DNA of 64,000 nucleotides from Ambrosia x helenae. Its lineage: Eukaryota > Streptophyta > Magnoliopsida > Asterales > Asteraceae. Positions 9,607 through 19,315 of the stretch are shown piece after piece. The notes under the pieces were generated by a model. That model worked only from the letters and a program-made list of their open reading frames with translations. It was not told the DNA's origin and did not search any database. Position numbers and translations under genes: made by a program. Position 1 is the first letter of the stretch; each line of letters starts with the position of its first letter. The stretch is from NCBI GenBank assembly GCA_030844895.1, contig CM061233.1, positions 66,269,656 through 66,333,655 on the forward strand. The letters run 5' to 3'.

Positions 9607-10113
9607 CATATGTCATACTATGGTTCTAACTTTGCATTGCTATACGATCATTGGAAGTCCCGGGGGAAACCATGAATGTGCGGGATGCACAACGGGGGAA
9701 ATATGGATAGATCTATTGGGAGTGACCTGCCCCACTCGACGGCTTGGAGGGCCGGGCGGGTGAATGTTGTCTCGAACTTTGCTAAACGTGCTGAACATTA
9801 TTCGGGCTGCTTAAACATATGCTAAATTTGCTAAACGTGTCTAGTAATGGTTTTCCAATCGTAGTAGTAATAAAACATACGCCTAGCTAGCGTACTTGGT
9901 AACATTGATATAGTATGGACATGGTAACACTTTGGTAACACACGGTAACACTTTGGTAACATTTGGTAACCTTTGGAAACGTTTTTGTTAAACTTATGAA
10001 CTCACCAGCTTTATGTTGACTTTTTAAGCATGTCTTTCAGGTTTAAGCTTTGGTAACGGCACGGTTGGAATGGGCGATGTCTTGGGATCGGGGATCATAG
10101 AGGGTTAGAATTG
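9607..10113 (+). mobile_element. Fragment of a Tekay-like gypsy LTR inside the Cassandra composite
   Basis: This segment matches, in reverse orientation, the LTR sequence at about 57290-57620. Shared strings include GGGGGAAACCATGAATGTGC, AGATCTATTGGGAGTGAC and GGCTTGGAGGGCCGGGCG. The match is diverged and has lost both LTR ends. It sits exactly where the primer-binding site of the second Cassandra unit should be. It also holds GGTAACACTTTGG-type short repeats at about 9926-9975. Confidence 0.7.
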
Positions 10114-10384
10114 GCTAACATCCGGTCCCTCTCACCACCAATATTGTCCGCTTTGCCCACCAAGAGCTCACGGATTTGTTTTTGGGTGCCCCGGTAGAAA
10201 CTTCCCAGGAGGTCACCCATCCTGAAACTGCTCCCACCTGAGCACGCTTAACTGTGGAGTTCTCCTCTCATCCACTAACATTAAGCCCCAAAACGCGTTG
10301 GTGATTTAAGAGACAAGACATTACTTATGAACCAAGGATCTCTTCTGGCCACGGCCGATGTGGGATTTTTCCTGAGGTGTCACA
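10114..10384 (-). repeat. Cassandra LTR 3 (271 bp)
   Basis: Outer 5' LTR of the composite. The 5S-like promoter lies at about 10200-10261. Its start on the minus strand (TGTGACACC) is immediately flanked by the ATTTG duplication at 10385-10389. Confidence 0.85.
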
Positions 10385-10389
10385 ATTTG

Positions 10390-10929
10390 TGTCAAATCAA
10401 GCTATAAATTACTTTATAAATAGAAGTAGAACAAAGATAGAGTGAATGATGTATACCTTTAGCCGCTTTAAGCCAATGAGCCATTGCAATGGATCAAGTA
10501 TCAAAACAACAGAGCTCCGCCACTCTCTTGCTCTTCTCTGCTGCCGTCTCCTCCTCCTCTGACTCACCACCTCCCTTCGCCGCTGATATTTATAAACATA
10601 ACCAAAATAATAGGATCGTCGACATAAAGAAAATACCTTCACAACAGATGACGCATATGAAACATATGAACGGGGGGATTCGAAACGGGGTACCGAGCTG
10701 ATGTCATTTTCGATAAAAAAAAACATATGCACTGTAGGTCAATCTTATATACATCATAACAACCTTGAATTCGAAAAGCAATATTCAATGACAAATAAGC
10801 TAATATTGTCTCCACTTTTCAACTTCCTTGTGAGTTGCTTTGATTAGCTTCTTGGTTTTCACGACAAACCCTAGACCACATCCACATCCACATCCAGCAT
10901 CAAATCCAAATATAATATTTAGAAAGTCA
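10390..10929. other. Mostly unassigned sequence with weak coding hints
   Basis: A 70-codon plus-strand frame at 10489-10701 begins MDQVSKQQSSATLLLFSAAV and has Ser-rich bias; no family recognised. On the minus strand at about 10793-10925, a piece reading FGFDAGCGCGCGLGFVVKTK and ending KWRQY plus a stop looks like a C-terminal exon. Neither is supported enough to call a gene. Confidence 0.3.
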
Positions 10930-11374
10930 CACTATAAGAAAACAATAACGTTGTGTTCCCGAGTTTACTAAATAAAAGAAAAGAAGAGAAAGGGATATTA
11001 GAAGAGAAAAGAAAGAAAAATATATAATTTTATTTCGTGTTCCCGAGTTGAAAGGAAAAGAAAAGAAACTAAAGATTTTATGTGTTCCCGAGTTGAAAGG
11101 AAGAGAAATGAACCGTATATTTTACAATTATACCCTTGTAAGATTTTATTATAGGTTAAATGAGAGGGTAAATTAGTAAATGATATACTTTAAATTTTTC
11201 TTATTTTCCTTTCCTTCCGCTTCCTTCCAATTTGGAAGGATTGTTATTTGGAGGAATTTTCCTTTCTCTTTCCTCCACTTCTTTCCTTTTAATGAAACTC
11301 TGGAACACAAAATTGTTCCCCTTTCTTTCCGCTTCCTTTCCTTTCTTTCTATTTTTAAACTCTGCAACATAGTG
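10930..11374. mobile_element. Candidate foldback MITE, purine half and pyrimidine half
   Basis: CACTAT at 10930-10935 and ATAGTG at 11369-11374 mark the ends. Just inside, GTTG…GAGTTTA pairs with TAAACTCTGCAAC on the other side. The left half is rich in AAGAAAAG and the right half in CTTTCCTTTC, so the two could fold back on each other. No clear target duplication. The short frames here are low-complexity translations. Confidence 0.45.
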
Positions 11375-11377
11375 TAA

Positions 11378-11527
11378 GACCATCAGGAGTGGGGGGCAGG
11401 GAAAGGGGCGGGAAGGGCTTGAGGGGGGGGGGGAGGGGCGGGAAGGGCTTGGCGTGGAGAAGTGGACTGGCGTGGGGCTTCTTGTTGTGAATTTTGATTG
11501 GCTAATTTTTTTTAACTTTACACACAC

Positions 11528-11579
<52 letters not shown>

Positions 11580-11645
11580 TTCCTTCCCCCTCCAACTCCC
11601 CACAATTTTCATCCCCCTCTCCCCCCCCACCCACTCCTTATAGTC
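11378..11645. mobile_element. PIF/Harbinger-type MITE with an AAT microsatellite inside
   Basis: Terminal inverted repeats GACCATCAGGAGTGGG (left) and, as the inverse of the right end, GACTATAAGGAGTGGG. TAA flanks both sides (11375-11377 and 11646-11648). Just inside the ends are G-rich (left) and C-rich (right) tracts. The left edge lies only 3 bp from the end of the previous MITE-like element. Confidence 0.7.
11528..11579. repeat. AAT/ATA microsatellite (about 17 units)
   Basis: An uninterrupted run of AAT triplets inside the MITE. Its translations (poly-Ile, poly-Asn) produce spurious open frames on both strands. Confidence 0.95.
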
Positions 11646-11648
11646 TAA

Positions 11649-11780
11649 CATCGTGATTAACTAAAAAATTCATGAGAGGACTTGATACATCCTCTAATAC
11701 TTGTCTGCGATTATTTTTAAAACCGTAAATAATAATATAATATGTGTTAGTGTCACAGATTATAGAGAAGAATGAACACG
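11649..11780. other. Short spacer between MITE and Tat gypsy left repeat
   Basis: AT-rich, without recognisable features. It has no counterpart next to the right-hand repeat, so homology to the Tat element begins abruptly at about 11781. Confidence 0.4.
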
Positions 11781-12945
11781 TGCGAAGGTTGGAAAACTCG
11801 AAATGACGACAGTACAACGCAATCGAACCATCAGGATAACGAGAAACAGGGTCTGTAAGACCAGGAGCAGCAGGCTTGAAGGACAGATCAATGTTCCACT
11901 CCAAGCAAAATGCTTCAACTTCCTCTTGTGTAAAGGAAGAGAAAGTGATAGACATATCCTTCTTAGCACCCATAATGCCTTGAAGGATGATCAAGGGCAA
12001 GAAAAAAAAGGAAGAAAAGACTAACCTGATAGTTGCAAAGCGAAACCCTAAGAAGATTTGGAGAGAATCGTTGAAGAAGAAGAAAAAGAGTAAAGTAATT
12101 TATGTGGTGAAAAGATAATAACCCAAATATAAAGCAGTTATAATATTAATAAAAAGTAATGATGCCTTACATTAATACAAAGACTGCACGGCTGACACCT
12201 GTCATATCAGCAGTCAAATCACAATTCAAATCTAGAGAAAACAACCGCCCAAAATCTGCGAACCTTTGAACCTTTCAAGTAAAAGCAAAAACTAGCAAAC
12301 AGTCAGAAGCCTTTTAGCTACGCAACAAAGACTCCTGACTTGGGGGGCTGATGACGTGGGTAGCCTAAAGCAAAAAGATTAATAACTATCACAAATCTAT
12401 GCTTGAAGGGTTGAAACCTATGATGGTTCAAAGGGCGGAGAAGCACAAATCAAAAGATGACCTGTCTTGTCATCTTTTCCTTGGTCAGCCCAAGCAGTTG
12501 TCGTGTAGACACTGCACTACTCGGACCGCAGGTCCAAAGCCACCATCGGCTTAAAGTGCTTTTCCTCTTGTTACACCATGTTCCAAGATAATATCGTTAC
12601 CTAAATAAGAAGATGCTTTCTCTATATAATCAGGATCAATCCCACAGATCTGATCCATCCATGATTATTCTTTCTTACACTCAATCTTCTATTCTTTTGG
12701 CCACACACGTGAGGAGAATATCTCCATCACACGAACACATCACCTGAGTTTAGAATATCAATTCTGGTCTTGAGTTACTCTCAAACCAGAATTCTAATAC
12801 TCAAAAACAATATTATCTTGAACCTCCTTCTACGTTTTGCAACGTAGGAGGACACCACGACCTGCGTTGGGCAGATTTAAACCTTTGAACCCTTTAACCC
12901 TTCATGTGACTCAGAACTAGCGTTAGGCTATTATTTGTTGTAGCA
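11781..12945 (+). repeat. Left terminal repeat of the Tat gypsy element
   Basis: Aligns with 31852-32812 and ends GTTGTAGCA just before the primer-binding site. A TATATAAT box lies at 12623-12630. About 205 bp near 12680-12885 are absent from the right copy. The first about 245 bp also carry, on the minus strand, the start of the antisense ORF, so part of this repeat may be 3' internal sequence and not true LTR. Confidence 0.7.
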
Positions 12946-12951
12946 AGAAGT

Positions 12952-12969
12952 TGGCGCCCACCATGGGGC
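12952..12969 (+). other. Primer-binding site of the Tat gypsy element
   Basis: TGGCGCCCACCATGGGGC lies 6 bp after the LTR end. TGGCGCC starts are standard gypsy primer sites complementary to a tRNA 3' end. Confidence 0.75.
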
Positions 12970-13019
12970 TGCGCCATTGTCTCTTTGAAAAATCAATCGT
13001 GTAGCTCCAACTTTGTAGC

Positions 13020-14510
13020 ATGTCTGACCATGAGTCTCAAAAAGAGGTGAATCAAATCTCACCGGGCACAGATCAAGCTTCTCCTAACAGATCTGTGTCA
13101 TTTTCTACTCCAGGAAGTACCCCTGCTGGTACTCAAACTCCACCAACTCATCCTGAGTTTACAATCTTCCAGACACCACCCCCCACTCGTTCAGGGGTGA
13201 TGTCTCCTCTCCCCAATGATGTACAAGTTCCCCAGCGTATAGATCTGACTCCGGAGGGAGTTGCAAGCAACTTCTTGCACCTCAGATCCCTCTTAAACCA
13301 GCACGTTATGAAGGAAAGGGAGAAAGGAGTTCGCATCAGACTAGATTACAATGAAGAGGAAGTGTCACTCTCCCATGGACCACCTCGTCCTCTTACTGGT
13401 CCGCCTGGTCACCAACCTGCTTCTCGAAACTATGAAGCAGGTCCAAGCAACAGGCTTCCTACTTTCTATCAGGCAACAAGGCGCAATCCTACTGCCTTTC
13501 CCCTATTCACTACCCAAGCCACCACCACCGGTGCACCCATTGGGTATGAACTCACTCTGGATCAACTCTTGCAGTCACCCATTGCTAGTGTTCCACCACC
13601 AGCTGCCACCTCATGGGCACAAGCCACAGACACCTTACCCATGGCTCGTAGTGCCTCCATGAGTGTCCCTATGGTAGCAAACAACGTAGCAACAACTGAG
13701 AGCCTTCAGGGCTTTAACCTCATGCCCTACATGATATCCCAAATGATGGCTCACTTTCCCTGGAAACAACTCATTAGCCAAGCTATTGCTGCCCAACAGG
13801 GGAACCCTAACGGGAACAACAACAGCAGGGTAGAACACACTACCCATCGACCGTATAAACCTAACAGTCTATCCTGCTTCTCCCAAGAGATAGCAGATTA
13901 TGAGTTCCCAAACAAGTTGAAGATGCCAGCTCATATCAGAACCTATGATGGTACCGATGATCCTGAAGACCATTTACAGATCTTCTCCGGGGCTACACGA
14001 ATAGAAAAATGGGGCGACCCCGAATGTTGCCTAATGTTCATGCAAACACTGGTCAGATTTGCTCGGATATGGTTCAATGATTTACCCGCGGGAAGCATTA
14101 AAACCTTCAACGACCTAGGAAAAGGATTTCTGGCCAACTTCTCGCAACAAAGACGTTGTGTCAAGGATGCAACAGTCATCTTTCAGATCAAACAGAAAGA
14201 TGATGAAAGCCTGAGAAGCTTCATCGAAAGATACAAGAAAGAAGGCCTTACCTATGTTGGTGCAGATGAAAAGATGAAGGTTGCAGGGTTCATGAACGCT
14301 ATCAATTCGAAGTACCTTACCAGAGATTTCAACAAGAGTCTCCCACGAACTCTTGAAGAAGCCTTAGAAAGGGTTGAAGCCCACATCCGAGGAGAAGAGG
14401 CTGTATACATCAAGGAGCAAAGAAAAAGGAGCTCCACTTGGAGAAGCAACAGTCCTAACAGAAAGAGGGGCAACTATGGGACATATGACAGAAGACCCAG
14501 GGGGGTCTGA
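13020..14510 (+). pseudogene. Tat gypsy gag (frame broken before the zinc knuckle)
   Basis: 496 codons from MSDHESQKEV. The N-terminal 260 residues are Pro/Ser/Thr-rich and disordered. The retrotransposon gag domain follows at about 290-450, with IRTYDGTDDPEDHLQIFSGA and SLRSFIERYKKE typical of Tat elements. The frame stops at GTYDRRPRGV because of a +1 shift near 14480-14510. The missing zinc knuckle is in the next frame (YCEFHEEK, then a TGA at 14701-14703, then HHTNDC). Gag would form the virus-like particle; this copy could not make a complete one. Confidence 0.85.
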
Positions 14511-17500
14511 GTCTCGAAGGTCAGAAAGCAGGAACCCTCCAAGCAGGGACAAAAATGTCAACTTCACAGTCCTCACCAAAACTCCTCAAGAAATTCTGGC
14601 AACAGAAGAAGTTAAACACACCTTTCGACCTCCCCGTCCCTTGCCAAAGAGCAAAAGAAATGAAAAATCCAACCAGTATTGTGAGTTTCATGAGGAAAAG
14701 TGACATCACACCAATGACTGTTTCCAACTTAAGAAGAGGATCAAGGAAGCCGTTAAATCAGGGGAACTAGCTCACTTGGTGAAAGGTATCAAAGAAAACA
14801 TGGCTGACAACAAAAAGAAAGAAGTTGCCATGGTCTTGTCCGAACAAGGAACACCAAACAAGTGTCAGAGGTTGGAAGCTTGGGAGCATCAAGGTGTCTG
14901 TTTTCCTCACACTAAAGAAGAAAAACATTGTGATCCCCTCCTCCTTGAAGCCTTCGTCGGTTCAGTAAAAACACAAAAGGCTTACATAGACACGGGAGAA
15001 GCCACCGAGATCATGTTTGTAAAATACTTTAACCTCCTGAGTTCGGAGGAACGCTCCAAGCTCCAACCCACAGAAGCCTCTATCAAAGGCATTGCAGACA
15101 TACCCATCAAACCCTTAGGAGAAATAACACTTGATGTGAATTTCTCCGATGGAAAGATGCAAAGAACTGAACCACTAAACTTCATCGTCTTAGACCTGCC
15201 ATCCAATTATGATGTTATCATTAGCAGGCCTGGCGTGGTGGTTTTCGACATGACCATCTCTATTAGTCGGAAGAGTGCAAAGATCCCCACAAAGGATGGG
15301 ATCGCAACCCTCCAAGCCTCAACCACAGTACTAGTGGTAAACGAAAGCAACAGTGACCGAGGCAAGCTTGGCCTCAGCATCAACCCAAAATACCCAGAAC
15401 AGAGAATACGGGTCAACACAGACCTCCCTACAAAAACACTTTCGAAGCTTGAAGGGTTGTTACGAAACAATGTTGATTTTTTTGCCGGGTGTCCTAGTGA
15501 CATGACTGACATCCCTCGAGACGTTGCTGAACATGAGCTCAAGATTCCTCCAAATGTCAAACCGGTTGTTCAAAAGAAACGAAGCCTCACTCCTGAATGA
15601 AGCAAGGCTGCATGCCAAGAGGTTGACAAACTAGTTGAAGCAGGAATTCTCCGTGAAGTCAAATACTAATCATGGGTTGCAAACCTAGTGATGGTCCGAA
15701 AACCTGATGATTCATGGAGAATGTGCATAGACTTCAAGGACCTCAACAAGACTTGCCCTAAGGATTGTTATCCTTTGCCTGAGGTTGATCTAAAAGTTGA
15801 TTCATTGACAGGTTTCCCCTTCAAGTGTTTCCTGGATGCCAATAAAGGCTATCACCAGATACAAATGAAGGAGGAAGATGAAGAGAAAACTGCCTTTCAC
15901 ACTGACAAGGGTATCTTTTGTTATCGAAAGATGCCTTTTGCTTTAAAAAATGCAGGTGCCACTTACCAAAGGTTGGTCGACAAGGCGTTCGCCGGGCAAA
16001 TTGGCAAGAACATGGAAGTTTACGTAGATGACCTAGTCATCAAAAGCAAGACGGAGGAACAAATGCTTGAAGACATACAAGAAATGTTTAACAACCTTAG
16101 GGAGATCAATATGAAACTCAATCCTGTAAAATGTTCGTTCAGTTTCGAAGAAGGAAAGTTCTTCGGACATATCGTGGGGAAGCAAAGCATAAAGGCCAAC
16201 CCCAACAAGGTTCGAGTCATCCTGAACATGAAGTCACCACAAACCAAGAAAGAAGTGGAAAGCTTGAATGGTAAACTTGCCGCCCTAAAACGCTTCATGT
16301 CAAAGCTAGCTGAAAGGTCCCTACCCTTCTTCAAGACTCTCAAAGGCTGCACAGACAAGAAAGACTTCAGGTGGTCAGAAGAAGCCGAGGAAGCCTTTAA
16401 CCAAATGAAACAATATCTGGCTTCCCTTCCCACCATTGCAGCTCCCGAAGCAGGGGAAACGATCTCTGTCTATCTTTCTATTACTGACGAAGCCCTCAGT
16501 GCTGTTCTCACCATTGAAAGAGATAAAGCCCAGGTACCTGTCTACTTCTTCAGTAAAACTTTATAGTTGGCAGAGGTCAAGTACCCTCCTTTGGAAAAAC
16601 TGTCCTTGGCTTTAGTACAAACAGCCAGAAGGCTTCGAAGATACTTCTAAGCACACCCGATACAAGTGGTCATCGACCAACCCATCAAGAGTGTGCTTGA
16701 AAGACCTGAAACTTCGGGACGATTGGCCAAATGGGCCGTTGAACTAGGTGACCACAAAATCACCTACATCCCGAGAAAAGCAATAAAGGCACAGATACTT
16801 GTTGATTTCATAGCTGAAATTCCAAAGGTGGAAACTACCGAAGTTAACATTACAACAGACGAACCCCTTGACCCGGAAGCCTGGAAGCTTTACACTGACG
16901 GAGCTTCCAGCGTTGAAGGATCAGGGGCCGGTCTTGTCCTAATCAACGCCGAAGGGTTAGAGTTTACATATGCTCTTCGCTTGGAATTTCAGACAACCAA
17001 CAACGAAGCAGAATACGAAGCTTTGATAGTAGGGTTGAAGCTTGCAAAAAAGATGGTTGTCCAAAAGCTTCAAGTGTTCACTGATTCACTCCTAGTTTCC
17101 AACCAAGTGAATGATAGCTACATAGCCAAAGAACCAAACATGAAAAAATACAGAGAAAAGGCGAAGGAAATCATGAACACCTTTCAGTCCTGCAAAATCA
17201 AACAAGTCCCAAGATCACACAACAAGAAAGCTGACGCTCTTAGCAAGCTTGCCTCATTAAATTTTGCCCATCTCACTAAGAAGGTGTTGGTTGAAGTGAT
17301 CCAACATCCTTCCATATCCGAACTCAAAGCGCAAGATGTAATCACTGAAAATGAACCAAATTGGATGACTCCATTCATAACGTTCCTGAAAAAAGGTGAG
17401 CTACCTCAAGATCATGTTGAAGCTGAAAGGGTCCGAATCAAGTCAAGGCAATACATCATCCAAGAAGACATACTCTATAAAAGAGGATACTTGGCTCCAT

Positions 17501-18455
17501 TGCTTTGATGTGTGAGCCCTGAACAAAGCAGATATTTAATTAAGGGGGTTCATGAAGGCATATGTGGAGCTCATTATGGTCCAAGATCAGTGGTGGCAAA
17601 ACTCATGAACCTCGGCTACCTTTGGCCCTCTATGCATCGTGATGCATCTGAGCAATTGAAAAAATGTGAAGCTTGTCAAATCCACGCTCCCGTCCCAAAA
17701 AGTTCCAAGAATGACTTGATCCCCATCAACTCAGCTTGGCCATTTTACAAATGGGGAATGGATATTGTTGGACCCTTCCCACCAGCAAAAGGAGGAGTCA
17801 AGTTCTAGCTGGTTGCTGTTGATTACTTCACAAAATGGCCAGAAGTGAAGCCTTTGGGAAAGATATCCGGAAAGAAGATTATCGACTTTGTTTGGGAAAA
17901 CATTATCTGTCGGTATGGCTTGCCCAGAGTACTTGTCACAGATAACGGGAAGCAGTTTGCAGAGAAACCCTTCAGTGCTTGGTGCAAAGAATATCGAATA
18001 ACGCAAGTCTTCAGTTCTGTGGTGTACCCCCAATCAAATGGCCAGGTCAAAAGAATGAACCGAAGTGTGGTTGAAGGGATCAAGGCTAGGCTCGGAAAGA
18101 AAGGAGGAAAGTGGTTGGATAATCTCCCAAGCGTCTTATGGGCCATCGGAACCACCAAAAAACAAGAAACAAGAAAACGCCTTACAACCTTACTTTTGGA
18201 TCCGAAGCAGTCATCCTGGCCGAGATTGGGGTTGCCACACCCCGAACACTTCATGTTGATGTTAAGACTAATGAAGAAGAAGCTTTGCTCAACCTAGATC
18301 TGTTAGAAGAAGCCAGGGACTCAGCAGGAATTCGAGAAGCTCAATACAAACAAAAGATGGAGTCCTACTACAATGCTAGGGTAAAGCATGAACACTTCAA
18401 GCCGGGAAATTTAGTCTTAAGGAAAAATGAACCAAGCAAGAAAGAAAACCAAGGG
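14511..18455 (+). pseudogene. Tat gypsy pol: protease, RT, RNase H, integrase (degenerate)
   Basis: Mostly one frame broken by stops at 14701, 15598, 15667, 16564, 16648, 17506 and 17806, then shifted near 18150-18190. The protease segment reads AYIDTGEATEIMF (Asp-Thr-Gly). RT keeps YVDDLVIK at about 16021. RNase H keeps LYTDGASS, NNEAEYEAL, FTDS and ADALSKLAS. Integrase has the HHCC finger (HYGPRSVV to CEACQIH), MDIVGPFPP and VTDNGKQF, but the catalytic Glu of the DDE triad appears as Lys (GQVKRMNR, AAA at 18049-18051). The copia insertion cuts the integrase C-terminal part. Confidence 0.9.
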
Positions 18456-18460
18456 AAGCT
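18456..18460. repeat. Target-site duplication AAGCT, left copy
   Basis: AAGCT precedes the left LTR of the copia element and recurs at 29138-29142 after the right LTR. Removing the element and one copy restores the gypsy reading frame (GKL then GPKWEGPYTI). Confidence 0.95.
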
Positions 18461-19159
18461 TGTTAGGACAAAAAGGATTGGTGAAACCACTTTTGCAAAC
18501 CTTAGTCTAATTCATTTTCTGTCAAAATACTCTAAGTATGGAACTGCTGAAGACAAAGAATCAAACTGCTGAAGAAGAGATTCAGAAGTGCTGAAGAAGA
18601 AGTCATCAGAAGTTCTGAAGTTCAAACCAGACACTTCTACTGAAGAACTACTGAAGACAAACTACTCATCAGTAGTTTGTCATTCATCAGTACTTGAAGA
18701 AGATCTTTTCCACCGCCTTTGTATATCAGTAGTTTAATACTTTAGTATTTCTTTTGCTTTATGTACAAGTTCCAAGACTGCAACTTGTTGCAACTTGTTT
18801 CTGAACTTGCTTTTGGCAAGGTTCATGTATTTGTAAAGTCTATAAATAGAAGGATTCATCCTTCTGTTTTAGACATTGATTTTAATACAAGAAATCCTTC
18901 AACTCTTATTATTGTTATTTCCATTTCGTGTTTACTGAGAATCTGTCAAAGTATTTCATTCTCATTCAATACTTAGATTCTCAATAAACACTTCTCATTT
19001 ATTAGTTCTTGATTCCATGGGGAGTAATAACTCCTGTTGATAAAGTGTAGCTATAAACTTATATACATTCCGCTGTGCTATCACTCACCAAAGAACTTGC
19101 TAAACACTTAAGTGTCAACTAGCAAGTTCAACTAAAAGAGCAGCTTTACTGATCCAACA
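18461..19159 (+). repeat. copia-1 5' LTR (699 bp)
   Basis: Begins TGTTAGGAC and ends GATCCAACA. TATAAATA at 18841-18848 is the likely TATA box, and AATAAA near 18984 is a candidate poly(A) signal. The segment 18540-18740 is packed with ACTNCTGA words and their complements, including the hairpin AAACTACTCATCAGTAGTTT. Confidence 0.95.
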
Positions 19160-19161
19160 AT

Positions 19162-19173
19162 TGGTATCAGAGC
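19162..19173 (+). other. copia-1 primer-binding site
   Basis: TGGTATCAGAGC two bases after the LTR, the usual initiator-tRNA-Met site of plant copia elements. Confidence 0.9.
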
Positions 19174-19315
19174 ACTGGTTTATCTGATCACATATCAATC
19201 TAACAAATTGAGAATCAGACACAGGCTCTTATTGATATTCAATAAAGGATTATAAGCTCACTTTTATCAACATCCATCACTTTAAGAGATATTTGACAAA
19301 TCAATACTCTTTAAA

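Larger units (their letters stand above)
8910..10384 (-). mobile_element. Cassandra TRIM composite with three LTRs
   Basis: Three LTR copies (8910-9179, 9265-9534, 10114-10384) lie in one orientation. They are separated by one normal short internal domain and one altered domain. The whole block is flanked by ATTTG on both sides (8905-8909 and 10385-10389), so it behaves as one insertion. Cassandra elements are non-autonomous and code for nothing. They are recognised by a 5S-rRNA-like Pol III promoter in the LTR. Here it reads (minus strand) AGTTAAGCGTGCT, then GGATGGGTGACCTCCTGGGA. Confidence 0.9.

Noticed and set aside
8890..9763. Short plus-strand open frames that look alike (three related 70-80 aa peptides)
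   Set aside because: They fall in repeated Cassandra LTRs and internal sequence; the similarity comes from the LTR copies, not from genes.
8997..10261. 5S rRNA genes
   Set aside because: Only the promoter half of 5S is matched, with gaps and changes, in each LTR; this is the known Cassandra 5S-like domain, not functional 5S genes.
11201..11648. Frames rich in Ile or Asn on both strands
   Set aside because: Translation of the AAT microsatellite and low-complexity MITE tracts.
18761..18976. 71-aa frame repeated identically at 28739-28954
   Set aside because: Identical because both are copia-1 LTRs; contains the LTR TATA region and has no protein features.
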